Positions 41,101 through 50,726 of a DNA stretch of 64,000 bases are shown here, piece by piece (position 1 is the first letter of the stretch; every line of letters starts with the position of its first letter). Under the pieces are notes generated by a model, which was not told the DNA's origin, searched no databases, and was given only the letters and a program-made list of their open reading frames with translations. The stretch spans positions 1-64,000 of the forward strand of contig CAADGE010000030.1 in the NCBI GenBank assembly GCA_900696465.1, written 5' to 3'. Both the position numbers and the translations under genes were made by a program. This stretch comes from an uncultured Planctomycetota bacterium (lineage in GTDB: Bacteria > Planctomycetota > Phycisphaerae > UBA1845 > UTPLA1).

Positions 41101-42492
41101 TCAGCTTTGCCGCGTTCGTCGCATGCGACTCGTCCGCCGCATGGCAACCCATCCCGCGATGCAAAGCGGCATCATCATCGTCATGCCCGGCCCGCAGAGA
41201 CCGCAAAAAATTCCCTCGTCGTTGCCGTTTCCACCACCGCCGTTGCCACCACCTCCGTTGACCGGAGGAGCGTTAAATCGCAAAGCACGATGATTCAGAC
41301 GATCTCCGGCATACAGATTGCCCAACGCATCGACAGCTACGCCGCCGACGTCGGCGATGGAATCGGCACTCACACCGCCGGTGTTCGGAGTGCCTGTTGT
41401 AAAACTGCCGCCCTGTCCATACACACGATCCGCGGTGCTGTCGTTCCGTGGATCGGCAAACTCCAGAATTCGATTATTGATCGAGTCGGCCACGAACAGG
41501 TTGCCGGAAATCGGATCGACCGCGACGCTGACCGGCGTGTTCATGCTCGTCGCACTGACGCCGCCGTTGTTTGCAGTATCCGATGTAAAGTCCGGCTGCC
41601 CGTAAACGCGCGAAGCCGCCTTGTTGTTCGTCAGCGGCGCCAGAAACAACAGCACGCGATGGTTGAACTCATCGCACACGTAGAGATTCCCGTCTGCATC
41701 CAGCGCACAGCCGCTCGCCCGGTTGATCGTGTTCGCCGCCGGGTTTCCGCCCTGATTGCCGTCACCGCTTGTCAGATTCGGCTGGCCGATGACCAGGTCC
41801 GCCGTCGTGTCTCCACCGGGTGCCGGACCGGCTGCCGGAGTGTTGTAACGCACAGCGCGACTCAGAAATCGGTCGGCCAGCCAGAGGTTATCATCTGCGT
41901 CAACCGCAACGCCTTCGGCATTGCCGATGTTGTCCGCCGTCGCCGCGTTCATGGCTGCCTGGTTCGCCGTCGTGAAGCTGCCGTTCTGTCCGAATACCTG
42001 TACGGCATTCATCCCGTTGGAAAAAGGCGGATCAAAACGCAGCACGCGCTTGTTGTCAGTGTCCGCCACGTACAGCCGCCCGCTCGAATCAACCGCGACA
42101 CCACGAGGCCCGCTCAACGTGTTCTGGCCAGGGTTCGCACCGCCGCGATTCGGATCGGAACTGTTGAAATCCGCCTGCCCGAGCACGATGTCGGCCGCCT
42201 GACCGTTGGTAAACGCAGTCGCGCTCGGCCACGATATCACGCGGTTGTTCGCCTGATCCGCCACCCAGAAGCGCCCATCGACCGGCGATACCGCGACACC
42301 CCGCGGCTCATTCATGCTCGCCGCGCTGGCATTCGCTCCACCCTGGTTGATCTGGTTGCTGGTGAAATTGGCCTGACCGATCACCGCGTCCGCTGTCGTG
42401 TCCGCCGGCGCTGCCTTCGCGCCGTGTGCCATCACCAGACCGAACAACGCCCCCAGCGCACAAACCAGCATCACTCGTCGACTTCGCATCAT
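41101..42492 (-). CDS. exported NHL-repeat protein with Cys-rich C-terminal anchor
   Basis: This 463-residue protein has a signal peptide (MLVCALGALFGLVMAHGAKA). Repeated NHL blades follow, with GVAVDxxGxLYVADxxNxRVLRF and VIGQANFTS-type linkers, forming a six-bladed propeller. A Gly/Asn-rich spacer leads to a C-terminal tail CGLCGPGMTMMMPLCIAGWV then MRRTSRMRRTR. That tail (Cys pair, hydrophobic run, Arg cluster) resembles the protein-sorting tails that follow a linker in MYXO-CTERM-like proteins. The start at 42492 follows GAGG; the longer start at 42792 is not supported. The function is unknown, probably cell-surface binding. Confidence 0.85.
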   Translation of the reverse strand: MMRSRRVMLVCALGALFGLVMAHGAKAAPADTTADAVIGQANFTSNQINQGGANASAASMNEPRGVAVSPVDGRFWVADQANNRVISWPSATAFTNGQAADIVLGQADFNSSDPNRGGANPGQNTLSGPRGVAVDSSGRLYVADTDNKRVLRFDPPFSNGMNAVQVFGQNGSFTTANQAAMNAATADNIGNAEGVAVDADDNLWLADRFLSRAVRYNTPAAGPAPGGDTTADLVIGQPNLTSGDGNQGGNPAANTINRASGCALDADGNLYVCDEFNHRVLLFLAPLTNNKAASRVYGQPDFTSDTANNGGVSATSMNTPVSVAVDPISGNLFVADSINNRILEFADPRNDSTADRVYGQGGSFTTGTPNTGGVSADSIADVGGVAVDALGNLYAGDRLNHRALRFNAPPVNGGGGNGGGGNGNDEGIFCGLCGPGMTMMMPLCIAGWVAMRRTSRMRRTRQS

Positions 42493-42642
42493 TGCATGAC
42501 CTCGTTTCTGGGTGTTGGAACTCGCCGCGATAGTTTCCGCGCACACCGCTGGCGAGAAATCCTGACCGTGGAACTGATAACGACACAAACTGGAAGGTCC
42601 TCGCGGAGCGTGCGAGAAGATGCGCCCCGGCTCTCGACCTGA

Positions 42643-42670
42643 ATTATCAGATACATATCGCCAAAAGCAA
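42643..42670 (-). promoter_or_regulatory. candidate promoter of the NHL-protein gene
   Basis: On the minus strand TTGCTT (42670-42665), a 16-base spacer and GATAAT (42648-42643) lie about 150 bases upstream of the ATG at 42492. Confidence 0.45.
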
Positions 42671-42794
42671 GAAATCCGCGGCTGCCGCTGCAAAATCGAC
42701 TGCAACCGTCTGGAAATGACGAACTTAGCCCCGGCGTGTATACTCCCCGATATCCTGGATTCACCCCGGGCTGTCTCCCCGAGGCCGGTCACCT

Positions 42795-42800
42795 TATAAT
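42795..42800 (+). promoter_or_regulatory. -10 box of the phosphofructokinase gene
   Basis: A perfect TATAAT sits 36 bases before the ATG at 42837. No good -35 hexamer is at the usual spacing. Confidence 0.45.
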
Positions 42801-42836
42801 GATGCCAGAAAAACGTTTTACCTTGCGAAGAACACT

Positions 42837-44189
42837 ATGGCCGTAAACATCCCCAAGCTTGCCATACTCGTCGGCGGAGGTCCCGCCCCTGGAATCAACG
42901 CCGTCATCGGCGCCGCTGCGATTGAAGCCGCCAATCAGGGAATGAACGTCGTCGGAATCTACGACGGCTTCAAGCACATCGCCTCGGACAAGTTTGTCCC
43001 CGAGCGCCACTGCCTCGACCTCGAGATCAAGGACGTCGCACGAATCCACTTCGACGGCGGATCCATCCTGCGCACCAGCCGCACGACGCTCCTTGAAGAA
43101 AGCACCATCGTATCCGGTGATCGCGTCGCGCCCGATGAAGCCAAGGTCCGCCGGGTCATCCAGCACTTTACCGAACTGGGCGTCACCCATCTGGTCACCA
43201 TCGGTGGCGACGATACCGCGCTGTCCGCTCGCTTCGTCGCCGAGCGAACCAACGGCCGCATCCGCGTCGTCCACGTCCCCAAGACCATCGACAACGACCT
43301 GCCCCTGCCCGGTGACATCCCCACTTTCGGTTTCAACACTGCCCGGCACCTGGGAAGCGAACTGGTGGCCAACCTCATGGAAGACGCCAAGACCACCGGC
43401 CGCTGGTACTGCGTCGTCGCCATGGGACGACATGCCGGCTTCCTGGCACTGGGCATCGGCAAGGCCACCGGCGCCACGGTCACGCTGATCCCCGAGGAGT
43501 TCGCCGCGACCACGACGGTGCAGCACATCGCCGACGTCCTCGAAGGCGCTATCATCAAGCGAAAGGCGATGGGACGAAACGACGGCGTGGCCATCGTCGC
43601 CGAGGGACTGGCCTACCGGCTCGGTGACCGCGAGGAACTCGAACGCCTGTTGCATAAGAAAGTGCCGCTCGATGCCGCAGGACACATCCGCCTCGCCGAA
43701 GTCCCGCTGGCTCGCATGCTCACCGACGAAATCACTCAGCGCTTCGAAGCACGCAGCGAAAAGCTCACCATCATCCCCCAGACCATCGGGTACATGCTGC
43801 GCTGCGCCCCGCCGACCCCACTGGACATGGCCTACTGTCGCGATCTGGGCAACGGAGCCGTGCGGCTGCTGCTCGACGAGACCCGCGACCTGACCGGCGG
43901 CGTCATGGTCACCATCCAGCACAGCAACCTCTGCCCGATGAGCTTCGCGGAAATGGTCGACCCACAGACCAACCGCACCCGAATCCGGCAGGTCGACGTC
44001 CAATCCGACAACTACAAGGTGGCCCGGGCCTACATGATCCGCCTCGAACAGTCCGACCTGAAGAACCCGATCATGCTCGCCAAGCTGGCTGCCGCAGCCA
44101 GGATGACCGAGGAAGAATTCGTCCGCCGCTTCACCCGTGCATCGACCCGGCTCTTTGAGAATCCGACGGGCAATTCAGGCACGATGTAG
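42837..44189 (+). CDS. 6-phosphofructokinase, pyrophosphate-type
   Basis: This enzyme phosphorylates fructose 6-phosphate. The 450-residue protein has the PFK motifs VGGGPAPGINAVIGA, IGGDDTALSA, PKTIDNDLP and MGRHAGFLAL. The Asp in GGDD and the Lys in PKTIDND are the residues known to exclude ATP and favour pyrophosphate. ATP enzymes have GGDGS and GTIDN. So this is most likely a PPi-dependent, reversible PFK for glycolysis and gluconeogenesis. A TATAAT box lies upstream. It is monocistronic. Confidence 0.9.
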   Translation: MAVNIPKLAILVGGGPAPGINAVIGAAAIEAANQGMNVVGIYDGFKHIASDKFVPERHCLDLEIKDVARIHFDGGSILRTSRTTLLEESTIVSGDRVAPDEAKVRRVIQHFTELGVTHLVTIGGDDTALSARFVAERTNGRIRVVHVPKTIDNDLPLPGDIPTFGFNTARHLGSELVANLMEDAKTTGRWYCVVAMGRHAGFLALGIGKATGATVTLIPEEFAATTTVQHIADVLEGAIIKRKAMGRNDGVAIVAEGLAYRLGDREELERLLHKKVPLDAAGHIRLAEVPLARMLTDEITQRFEARSEKLTIIPQTIGYMLRCAPPTPLDMAYCRDLGNGAVRLLLDETRDLTGGVMVTIQHSNLCPMSFAEMVDPQTNRTRIRQVDVQSDNYKVARAYMIRLEQSDLKNPIMLAKLAAAARMTEEEFVRRFTRASTRLFENPTGNSGTM

Positions 44190-44283
44190 TAATGCACAAG
44201 GGCAGCCCTGGTGTCCCGCCGGCGTGTAGCAACCAATCAGCGCGGCACGATACCAATTACAATGGCTGTCTCTCGCGTGCGCC

Positions 44284-47007
44284 TCAGGGCAGTAAATCGT
44301 CCAGAAACGCCGCGATGTCCAGACCGTCAAGCAACCCGTCGCCGTTGCGATCATAAATGCAGACCAGCACCTCATCCGGCGGCTCCGCGAGCAGCGTGCC
44401 GACGAACAGTCCCACATCGGTCCACTCCGAATCGCAGCGATCCAGCACACGATTGCTGTTGCAGTCATTCACGAAGCCGGGCCGGAAGGCGATCCCCGTC
44501 GGCGTGGGCAGTCCTCCGTCGCCGCGGACATACGACCGCAAGAACAAACCGCTCTGGGCATATTCAAACACACGCGTCTGGCTGACGGACTGCACTACAT
44601 AGATCGTATTCTGCGGACCGGTGCGGATGCCCCACGCAGAGCCCGTGCTGACCGTCTGGTTGTAGATTCGCACGAAGGCGCCGCTTGCGCCATCGTACTC
44701 CAGCACGCGGTTGTTGCCCGAACTGGTCACGAGCAGGTTGCCGTTCGGATGAAACGCGAGGCCGCGCGGCGCACTGAGGCCGCCGCTGCCCGGCGTGACA
44801 AACTCACTGACCAGCGCCCCGCTGCTGTCATAGCGGCGTACGCTGTGGTTCGAACAGGTAACATACATGTCTCCGCCGTCATCGAAAGTCAATCCGAAGG
44901 GCTGCGCCCCGGCGCCGGCGAAGTCCGCCGCGAAGACCGACACAAACGCCCCCGTCGCGCCGTCGTATTCATACACCGCCTGGCTCAATCGACCGACGAC
45001 GAACAGATTGCCGCCGGGACCGAAGATCAAACCGGACGGACCATCCAGCCCGCCGCTGCCCGCGGAGACAAACGTACTGACAGCGCCGTTATCGACATCA
45101 ATCCGCACCACGCGATCGTCGCCATAGCTTGCGACGTACAACTGCCGATCCGGCCCGAAGACCAGATCGTGCGGATCGGACACCTGACCGGCTGCACGAT
45201 TGCCCACCGGTACTCCGGTCGTGCGGTAATATTCACGCACGTAGCCCGCTCGATCGGCGACAAAGAGATTCTCGCCGCGCCCCAGCTCGATCCAGTCGGC
45301 CACGCCGCTTCCGTCGCAATCCTGACAGACATCCGGAACCCAGTTGCGATCGACGTCGGTGTGCAGCCCGTCGCGGATGTCGATGAAGTCCGGAATTCCA
45401 TTGCCATCACAATCCGGCTCGCATTCGTCGGGAATGTTGTTGCCGTTCTGATCGATCGCCGGGTTCAGATCACATTCCCATGCATCTGGTATGCCGTTGC
45501 CGTTGCAGTCCGGCTCGCACTCGTCGGGAATGCCGTTGAAGTTTTCATCATTGGACGGGCCCAGATAAATATCGTCCTCGTCGAGGATACTGTTGCCGTT
45601 GCAGTCCTCGCATTCGTCGGGCACTTCGTTGAAGTTCAGATCGAGCGATGTGCCCAGCAGAATATCCTCGTAGTCGTCGACGCCGTTGTTGTTGCAGTCA
45701 TAAGTGAAGCACGCCCCCATCTGAAGCGTGTTCTCCACCACGTCCTGCACCCGCCGGTGAAACCGCAGGTCGGTGTTTGTCGTTCCACCCGGATGAATGT
45801 GGCAGTAGCTCATGATCTCGCTGCGAGCCGGAATGCCGTTGCCGCACTGGTCGATCGGCGGGTTGTAGCCGTCGTGCGTGTGGTAGGTGCCGCTGTTATG
45901 GCCCATCTCGTGCGCCACGACGATCACGTCCCAGTTGCCCAGGTGCGGCTCGCCCAGCGGGCTCGGGAAACTGCCCAGGAGAAACGCGCTAATGCCGTGG
46001 GCGTACCCCTGACAGGTGCCGCCGACGAAGGCGACACCACCGTAGCCCGTATCACGCCGCCCACTGAAAAGATGGACATAGTGGTATTCCCACCAGGGCT
46101 CGAAGTCCCAGTAATAATAAAGCAGTGTGTAGATGTCCGTCGCGGTAAACGGCTCCCCGCCCATCGGCCAGACCCGCGAAAACTCCAGCACCAGCTTGAC
46201 GTTCAGGTCGCGGATGTAAATGTCGCTGACCGCGCCAACGAGCTGCACGATGTACGTCTGGGCATCCGATACATTGTCGAACAGATTCACATAGGCCTGA
46301 TCACCTTCGATTGCCACCTTGGCGATACGCGGTCCGCGCACATCCGTCGTGCTGCCCCGCGGGTTCGCCAGCTCGTCGACGATCTGCTCGGCGCCTTCCA
46401 CACCGCAGAACGTCGCGAATTCCGGTAGCGAAAACGCCGCAGTATGCTCATGAATCGTCGTCACCGGTTGACCCGCACGCGGTCCGGCCGCCGGCCGGGC
46501 CGTGGAGACATACAGCGTACCGCCGTCGCGTTCCACATAGCCGTTGGCCATGCCGTTGCCGCTCAGGGCAAGATAGACCTTCGAATGCGGCGCGTCGACC
46601 ATTCGTCCGCGAAACGTCACCACCTGCGGCGATGCCGATTCCACCACGCCGGCCTCCGTCTGCACAACGAAGCGCCCGGTGCGACTCACCACGTCAAAAC
46701 GCTCCAGTTCGAGAAGGATCGAGTCCCCCGACGGGACCGGCAGGCGAATCCGAACGCGAGCCGCGCCGCTGCGAAGATGGGCGAAGGCCATCTGCTCGAG
46801 CACAACCTCGATCGCATCCGCGCCGGCCGCCGGGCCCACGACACGAAACGGCTCTGCGATCGCCGTGTGGCTCGCAAGCTCCATTGAATCACGACCGGCC
46901 GACTGTGCCGATGCATGGTTCGGCAGTGCCATGGTGAACACGAACAATGAGAAAATGGATGCACATAATTGGAGGACGATCCTTCCCCGCTCCGGGCTGC
47001 TTCGCAT
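44284..47007 (-). CDS. secreted M12-like metalloprotease with calcium repeats, propeller and dockerin-like tail
   Basis: This 907-residue exported protease has a signal peptide (LCASIFSLFVFTMALPNHASA) and a propeptide-like beta region. The metzincin zinc site HEMGHNSGTYH is of the reprolysin/ADAM type. After it come at least five Asp/Asn-rich units (DCNGNGIPDxxE, DQNGNNIPDECEP) resembling thrombospondin type-3 calcium loops. Next is a propeller of NHL-like blades (GLAFHPNGNLLVTSSGNNRVLEYD). The C-terminal dockerin-like motif is YDRNGDGLLDGLDIAAF. The start at 47007 is the ATG before the hydrophobic signal. It is probably a surface-displayed or secreted enzyme. Cleavage target unknown. Confidence 0.88.
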   Translation of the reverse strand: MRSSPERGRIVLQLCASIFSLFVFTMALPNHASAQSAGRDSMELASHTAIAEPFRVVGPAAGADAIEVVLEQMAFAHLRSGAARVRIRLPVPSGDSILLELERFDVVSRTGRFVVQTEAGVVESASPQVVTFRGRMVDAPHSKVYLALSGNGMANGYVERDGGTLYVSTARPAAGPRAGQPVTTIHEHTAAFSLPEFATFCGVEGAEQIVDELANPRGSTTDVRGPRIAKVAIEGDQAYVNLFDNVSDAQTYIVQLVGAVSDIYIRDLNVKLVLEFSRVWPMGGEPFTATDIYTLLYYYWDFEPWWEYHYVHLFSGRRDTGYGGVAFVGGTCQGYAHGISAFLLGSFPSPLGEPHLGNWDVIVVAHEMGHNSGTYHTHDGYNPPIDQCGNGIPARSEIMSYCHIHPGGTTNTDLRFHRRVQDVVENTLQMGACFTYDCNNNGVDDYEDILLGTSLDLNFNEVPDECEDCNGNSILDEDDIYLGPSNDENFNGIPDECEPDCNGNGIPDAWECDLNPAIDQNGNNIPDECEPDCDGNGIPDFIDIRDGLHTDVDRNWVPDVCQDCDGSGVADWIELGRGENLFVADRAGYVREYYRTTGVPVGNRAAGQVSDPHDLVFGPDRQLYVASYGDDRVVRIDVDNGAVSTFVSAGSGGLDGPSGLIFGPGGNLFVVGRLSQAVYEYDGATGAFVSVFAADFAGAGAQPFGLTFDDGGDMYVTCSNHSVRRYDSSGALVSEFVTPGSGGLSAPRGLAFHPNGNLLVTSSGNNRVLEYDGASGAFVRIYNQTVSTGSAWGIRTGPQNTIYVVQSVSQTRVFEYAQSGLFLRSYVRGDGGLPTPTGIAFRPGFVNDCNSNRVLDRCDSEWTDVGLFVGTLLAEPPDEVLVCIYDRNGDGLLDGLDIAAFLDDLLP

Positions 47008-47303
47008 GAGACGCTTCCTTATGGGCTTGGTGGTCAACGTGGATTTCGTGGTCAACGCTCTCGGGTGGGCTCGCAACTAAACTATAATAGCGACTTTTGC
47101 ATCCGAATTAAACCAGACGCAGCGGCAAACTCCCCATAATCCACGCCAGGGGCTGTTTCTCCCGCACCCCGAAATACCCTCTGGACATCTTCGAGCATGC
47201 CCGTAGGCCGCAGGAGGCCGCGATTCGACTCAGGAATTGCTGCTGCTGACTCTGCCCGTTGAACGAATTCGCCGGCGGCATGCGCTACCCCGATTATGAA
47301 TGT

Positions 47304-47332
47304 TTCAGATTCACTGACCGAATCGTTATAAT
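47304..47332 (+). promoter_or_regulatory. promoter of the PQQ-type dehydrogenase gene
   Basis: TTCAGA (47304-47309), a 17-base spacer and a perfect TATAAT (47327-47332) precede the ATG at 47372, with GGAGGAAG between. The rest of the 364-bp gap back to 47008 shows no gene. Confidence 0.6.
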
Positions 47333-47371
47333 GCGATTCCCGGCAGCCGAATCGGGCGGAGGAAGCACACA

Positions 47372-49144
47372 ATGATCGACCATGCAACACGCTCGACCGC
47401 GCGCCGAGCAACTCTGGAAGATGCACTCAACCGGCAGTGCATGCTCACCCGGCTCCTCTTCGGCGTGTTTCTGCTCACGATCCTGAGTACGACACACGTC
47501 GCGGCCCTGCCACCCGGCACACAGATTCAGCAGGTCGCTTCCGGCTTCTTTCAACCGGCCAACCTCACCTTCCTGCCCGATGGCCGCATGTTGGTCGTCG
47601 AACGGCGCGGCCTGATTCGTGTCATTGAGAAAGGTGTTACGCTTCCGACACCGTTTATCGATCTACGGCCCGAGGTCACGGCCAACGGCGATCGCGGACT
47701 TCTCGGCGTGACGCTCGATCCGAACTTTGAGACCAACGGCTACGTCTACCTGCTCTACACCGTCGATCCCGTCTACGGTGACCCGGACGAAGGCGCAGGC
47801 ATTCCCACCTACTGCCGGCTCACGCGCTACACCGCCGATCCCGCGCAGAATCGAAACGTCGCCGATCCGGACTCACGCTTCGTCCTCATCGGCCAGACGC
47901 CCTCCGAAGGCATCATCACCTGCTGGATCTCTCACTCCATCGGCACGGTCGCATTCGCCAACGACGGCTCGCTACTCGTCGGCGCCGGCGATGGCGCCCA
48001 CCAGGGACTGACCGATGCCGGCGGCGAATATCCTGCCTGTTTCCAGCCACCGCTCTTTTCATCCGACGAAGACGTCGGTGCCTTTCGATCGCAGTACCTC
48101 GACTCCCTCAGCGGAAAGATTCTGCGAATCGATCCAGCCACCGGCCTGGGCCTGCCGGACAATCCCTTCTACAACGGCGACCCGGCCGCGAATCGCTCGA
48201 AGGTCTGGGTGCTCGGCCTGCGAAATCCGTATCGATTCTCCGTCAAGCCCGGCAGCGGACCGGTCGGCACGCTCTACATCGGCGACGTCGGCTGGAACCT
48301 CTGGGAGGAGTTGAACATCTCGAAACAGGGCGGCGAGAACTTCGGCTGGCCCTGCTACGAGGGACTCAATTCCGTGCAGAGCTATCAGGACGCGACGCCC
48401 GCACACAGCGGCTGCGAGAACATCGGCGAGAAGTCGCCCGTCGGTCCGCATGTGCCGCCGCTGATGACCTGGCACCACAGCACCGCTTCCCTCTCCACGC
48501 CGTCGGGCATCTCCGGCCGCTGCGCCATCGGCGGCGTCTTCTATCAGGCCCAGCGCTATCACGAATCGCTCCACGGCGCCTACTTTTTTGGTGATCATCG
48601 CGGACGGCCGCCGCTGACCGTCGGTTGGATTCGCGCCCTCCAGACGGATGAAGACGACGAATTCGATTCGCTCACCGATGTCCTGTTTGTTGATCGGGTC
48701 GTCGACCTTCAACTGCACCCGCAGACCGGCGATGTTTACTTCGTCACCTTCAACGACGGCGCCATCTGGCGCCTCGCTCCCATCCTGGGTGACTGCAACC
48801 GCGATAACTTTGTCGACGATGAAGATGTCGAGTGTCTGGAGGAATGTTTCGCTTCCAAGCCCGGCAGCGTTGCCGCGGACTCGGCCTGCTCGCTGCTCGA
48901 CTTTGACGGCAACTTCAGCGTCAATTGCGCCGACTTCCACGCCTTTCTACAGGTAGCTGAGCCGGGCACAGCCGCCGCGCTGCTGCTGCCCATTCCTGAT
49001 TTCGTCGATGTGTTGCTGGGCCTCGAAGACGACGATGACGACAAGGATGAGATCGACGACTGGGACGCCTGCCGGGCCGATGTCAACGCCGACGGCCTGC
49101 TCGACGCACGTGATATCGCCGCCTACGTGCAGACTCTGTTCTAA
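47372..49144 (+). CDS. PQQ-dependent sugar-dehydrogenase-like protein with dockerin-like tail
   Basis: This 590-residue exported protein has a signal peptide (LLFGVFLLTILSTTHVAA). The six-bladed propeller of soluble glucose/sorbosone dehydrogenases and HHIP-like proteins shows FLPDGRMLVVERRG, GDRGLLGVTLDPNF, GAGDGAHQG, LRNPYRFSVKPGSG, IGDVGWNLWEELN and GGVFYQ. It may oxidise an aldose with PQQ in the periplasm. The tail has Asp-rich calcium loops (GDCNRDNFVDDEDVECLEE, DVNADGLLDARDIAAYV) as in type-I-dockerin-like modules. GGAGGAAG lies 7 bases before the ATG at 47372, supporting the long basic N-terminus. A catalytic role is inferred from family membership. Confidence 0.87.
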   Translation: MIDHATRSTARRATLEDALNRQCMLTRLLFGVFLLTILSTTHVAALPPGTQIQQVASGFFQPANLTFLPDGRMLVVERRGLIRVIEKGVTLPTPFIDLRPEVTANGDRGLLGVTLDPNFETNGYVYLLYTVDPVYGDPDEGAGIPTYCRLTRYTADPAQNRNVADPDSRFVLIGQTPSEGIITCWISHSIGTVAFANDGSLLVGAGDGAHQGLTDAGGEYPACFQPPLFSSDEDVGAFRSQYLDSLSGKILRIDPATGLGLPDNPFYNGDPAANRSKVWVLGLRNPYRFSVKPGSGPVGTLYIGDVGWNLWEELNISKQGGENFGWPCYEGLNSVQSYQDATPAHSGCENIGEKSPVGPHVPPLMTWHHSTASLSTPSGISGRCAIGGVFYQAQRYHESLHGAYFFGDHRGRPPLTVGWIRALQTDEDDEFDSLTDVLFVDRVVDLQLHPQTGDVYFVTFNDGAIWRLAPILGDCNRDNFVDDEDVECLEECFASKPGSVAADSACSLLDFDGNFSVNCADFHAFLQVAEPGTAAALLLPIPDFVDVLLGLEDDDDDKDEIDDWDACRADVNADGLLDARDIAAYVQTLF

Positions 49145-49335
49145 CCAGCGATTCGACCTGCTACCGAAAAATCGTTCACCTTTTGCACCCGCTGCGCTGT
49201 TGTCCGACGGTGCTTCGGGCCGTCGTAGTTCCGTGCTAAAATGACCCACCGCCCGATGGCACGCTCGCTTGCAGCACGTGCCCGGCAGGAACGTCTCGGT
49301 AGCAAGAGCAGCGCGACCCACGAAAGGCGACCCGC

Positions 49336-50481
49336 ATGGACTTCTCACTCACGCCGGAACAACAGGAATGGCAGACCGCGGCGATTGAATTCGCGAAAAC
49401 TTCACTGGCCGATGACATGATCGCGCGCGATCACAAGGGCGAGTTCTCGCGCGACCTCTGGCAGAAGTGCGCCGACTTCGGCGTGCAGGGTCTGCCCGTG
49501 CCGGAGAAGTACGGCGGCAACGGGGCGGATGTGAGCACGGCCATCGCGGTCATGGAAGGACTGGGCTACGGCTGCAAGGATGCAGGCCTGCTCTTTTCGA
49601 TCAACGCCCACCTGTGGACGAACTCGGTGCCGATCCTGCTCTACGGCACGGAAGAGCAGAAGCAGAAATACCTGCCGGGGCTGTGCAACGGAGCACTGAT
49701 CGGCGCGAACGGCGCGAGCGAACCGGAGAGCGGCTCCGACGTCTTCGCCATGAAGACGAAGGCGGTAAAGAAGGGCGACAGGTACATCCTCAACGGCACG
49801 AAGATGTTCGTCACCAACGCGCAAGTGTCAGACCTGATTGTTGCCTATGCCACGCTCGACGAGAAAATGGGCGTCCTCGGCATCTGCGGCTTCATCATTG
49901 AGAAAGGTTTCCCCGGCGTCTCCATCAGCAAGAAGATCGACAAGATGGGCCTGCGCACGAGCCCGATGGCGGAGATCGTGTTTGAGAACTGCGAAGTGCC
50001 GGCGGCAAACCTGCTGGGACGCGAAGGCCGCGGGGCGGAGGTCTTCAACTGCTCGATGGAGTGGGAGCGAAGCTGCATCCTCGCGAGCTGCCTCGGCACG
50101 ATGCGTCGGCAGATTGATAAGTGCGTCGAGTATGCCCGGATGCGCAAGCAGTTCGGCAAGCCGATCGGCAAGTTCCAGAGCGTGGCCAATCGCATCGTGG
50201 ACATGAAAGTACGGCTGGAGACGGCCCGGCCGCTTGTTTACAAAATCGGCTGGCTGAAGGATCACGGCAAATCCGCCGTAGCCGAAGCGGCGATGGCCAA
50301 GCTCTATCTGTCCGAATCGTTCGTGAAGTCTTCGCTCGATGCGATCCAGGTCTATGGCGGCTACGGCTACATGACCGAGTGCGAACTGGAACGCGACCTC
50401 CGCGATGCCGTGGGCAGCCAGCTCTACTCCGGTACGTCCGAGATTCAGCGGAATATCATCGCCAGCATGATGGGACTTTGA
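49336..50481 (+). CDS. acyl-CoA dehydrogenase
   Basis: This FAD enzyme makes a 2,3-double bond in acyl-CoA thioesters. The 381-residue length is standard. The N-terminal helical domain leads to the FAD-binding middle (GANGASEPESGSDVFAMKTKA, NGTKMFVTNAQVSD). The C-terminal domain has RKQFGKPIGKFQSVANRIVDM, and IQVYGGYGYMTECELERDLRDA precedes the position of the catalytic Glu. The final YSGTSEIQRNIIASMMGL is typical. A -10-like TAAAAT lies at 49237-49242. No other beta-oxidation gene is adjacent. Confidence 0.95.
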   Translation: MDFSLTPEQQEWQTAAIEFAKTSLADDMIARDHKGEFSRDLWQKCADFGVQGLPVPEKYGGNGADVSTAIAVMEGLGYGCKDAGLLFSINAHLWTNSVPILLYGTEEQKQKYLPGLCNGALIGANGASEPESGSDVFAMKTKAVKKGDRYILNGTKMFVTNAQVSDLIVAYATLDEKMGVLGICGFIIEKGFPGVSISKKIDKMGLRTSPMAEIVFENCEVPAANLLGREGRGAEVFNCSMEWERSCILASCLGTMRRQIDKCVEYARMRKQFGKPIGKFQSVANRIVDMKVRLETARPLVYKIGWLKDHGKSAVAEAAMAKLYLSESFVKSSLDAIQVYGGYGYMTECELERDLRDAVGSQLYSGTSEIQRNIIASMMGL

Positions 50482-50726
50482 TCCATGAAACTAAGAGGGG
50501 GCGCACAATCCCGCTGGAACTTGACGCCCCTTATCCGCCCGCTAGCATGAAACCACAGAAGGACCCGCCGTCCTCCGATGATTCTGACACGCTGGGATTT
50601 CACCCCGCAGGACGGTGTTCCGCCCTGCATCTTCGAGGCCGGACCGAGAGGCCAGCACGCACGGTGCGGCTGCCTCACGCGACTGGACCGGTCGTGTGAC
50701 AGGCACGGCAGCAATCGCCCGATTCC

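Noticed and set aside
41053-42642. 529-residue plus-strand frame
   Set aside because: It is antisense to the NHL-repeat protein, which has a signal peptide, blades, an SD site and a terminator.
42837-44189. ATP-dependent phosphofructokinase
   Set aside because: The GGDD and PKTIDND residues are those of pyrophosphate enzymes; ATP enzymes have GGDGS and GTIDN.
44749-46428. 559-residue plus-strand frame
   Set aside because: It is antisense to the M12-like protease and shows no domain.
50547-50699. 50-residue frame upstream of the MBOAT gene
   Set aside because: It has an ATG but no clear ribosome site, no recognisable motif and an Arg/Pro-rich sequence typical of untranslated GC-rich DNA.
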